From the NCBI GenBank assembly GCA_014729595.1, contig WJJU01000752.1:1-7682 (forward strand): a stretch of 7,682 bases of DNA, written 5' to 3'. Positions 7,097 to 7,682 of this stretch are shown here, one piece after another. A program made the translations under genes and the position numbers. This DNA is from Chitinivibrionales bacterium (GTDB lineage Bacteria; Fibrobacterota; Chitinivibrionia; Chitinivibrionales; WJMI01). The notes under the pieces are model-generated. The model searched no databases and was not told the DNA's origin. It saw only the letters and a list, made by a program, of their open reading frames with translations. Numbering within the stretch: position 1 is the stretch's first letter; each line of letters starts with the position of its first letter.

Positions 7097-7100
7097 CCTC
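7097..7100 (-). promoter_or_regulatory. Ribosome binding site deciding the start of the SIS gene
   Basis: GAGG on the minus strand lies 8 nt before the ATG at 7088 but only 2 nt before the in-frame TTG at 7094. This favours the ATG start. Confidence 0.55.
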
Positions 7101-7204
7101 ATTGAAGAAGAAATACCGGACCTATAACGTACTCAAAGGCGGAGCAACAAAGAGCGCGGAAGCCCGAACAACGGAATAGGCGTAGAGACGTCCGCATCCT
7201 TGCG

Positions 7205-7682
7205 CTAATAGTTGCGCCGGATCATGTCGCCAACAGCAAGTCGCTTATCGGCTTCAACGACCACCAATCGATTTGTCACTGCTCGCGAAAGCTCTTCCCC
7301 CCCTAAATCAGCAAGGCACTTGAGCCGTACCGGGAAGAAGGATTTAGTACGGTTTGTCGGCAAGACATCGAGAATCTCGTCCGCACCAAAAGGATTCTTC
7401 ACATCAACCACGACCTTTCCTCCACTCAAAACAGCCTTCACCACCCCCACGAGCTTACGACGAGATTCCGCCTTCGATGTGTGCGGTTCCTGGAGGTAAT
7501 ACTCCCCGGCATAGAATCCCGTGGTATATGTTCGATGCTCTACCCGCTCCAGTTCATCGAGCCATGAGGGGTCCGGTCGGTATCGGTTTCGATTTTCGAG
7601 TACCCGGTCGAGTGCGGCGCGATAGGTCTTAACCACCACCGACACATAGTGGACGCTCTTATTGCGCCCCTCGATCTTAAGC
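7205..7682 (-). CDS. U32-family protein (YegQ/TrhP-type), C-terminal part, cut by window edge
   Basis: Only the last ~159 residues are present; the frame is open through the right edge, and the internal GTG at 7645 is not the start. The visible part begins 'LKIEGRNKSVHYVSVVVKTY', the conserved U32 segment (usually LKIEGRMKSxxYVAxVVxxY; here Asn replaces Met), followed by the 'WLDELERVEHRTYTTGFYAG' region (HRGYTxGF in relatives). The rest is the C-terminal beta-barrel domain: 'LVGVVKAV', 'VDVKNPFGADEILDVLP', and an end 'GDMIRRNY' resembling the '..LLMRN' terminus of E. coli YegQ. Members annotated as 'peptidase U32' are in several cases RNA-modification factors: YegQ/TrhP takes part in 5-hydroxyuridine formation at tRNA position 34 using prephenate, and RlhA hydroxylates 23S rRNA. 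The presence of the C-terminal barrel and terminus fits the TrhP branch. The catalytic N-terminal half and its cysteines lie outside the window, so activity cannot be judged. Confidence 0.92.
   Translation of the reverse strand, partial: LKIEGRNKSVHYVSVVVKTYRAALDRVLENRNRYRPDPSWLDELERVEHRTYTTGFYAGEYYLQEPHTSKAESRRKLVGVVKAVLSGGKVVVDVKNPFGADEILDVLPTNRTKSFFPVRLKCLADLGGEELSRAVTNRLVVVEADKRLAVGDMIRRNY

Noticed and set aside
7089..7204. Possible promoter between the U32 and SIS genes (TTGTTG and TTATAG, 17-bp spacing)
   Set aside because: The -10-like element matches the consensus poorly; nothing here is strong enough to call, so shared transcription remains possible.
1..7682. CRISPR array, insertion sequence, tRNA or phage genes
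   Set aside because: No regularly spaced repeats, no transposase-like frame, no terminal inverted repeats and no tRNA-like cloverleaf were seen by eye.

Overview
The window looks like chromosomal DNA from a Gram-negative bacterium of the Fibrobacterota-Chlorobiota-Bacteroidota (FCB) group, most plausibly Fibrobacterota or a related uncultured lineage. The main evidence is a 1650-residue secreted protein built from Ig-like, FN3-like and InlB-type beta modules and ending in a type IX secretion (T9SS) type A sorting domain, an architecture typical of that group. The taxonomic placement is inference; there is no rRNA or other marker gene here.

Layout from left to right. Positions 1-258 hold an open frame that starts like a secreted protein and reaches an 'HPYVLVRPEHFDSLRA' segment, resembling the entry of heparinase/alginate-lyase-like proteins, then stops; I read it as the remnant of a larger gene. 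Positions 367-885 (+) encode a compact YmdB/MacroD-type macrodomain ADP-ribosyl hydrolase, clearly more AT-rich than its neighbours and probably acquired. It converges, across only 33 bp, with the giant T9SS-sorted surface protein gene (5871 down to 919, minus strand). A 563-bp non-coding stretch (5872-6434) follows, with a plausible promoter and ribosome binding site for the giant gene, a G-tract cluster, and no gene I can support. Then come two housekeeping-type genes on the minus strand: a SIS-domain sugar-phosphate isomerase-like protein (7088 down to 6435) and, cut by the right edge, the C-terminal part of a U32-family protein of the YegQ/TrhP type (stop at 7205).

The genes do not form one obvious pathway. 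The U32 and SIS genes are co-directional but 116 bp apart. The giant protein appears to have its own promoter. The macrodomain gene is an orphan with no ADP-ribosyltransferase in view. I do not see a recognisable new multi-gene system. The most useful leads are the uncharacterised modules of the giant protein, the putatively transferred macrodomain gene beside a broken secreted-enzyme gene, and the long-form SIS protein.
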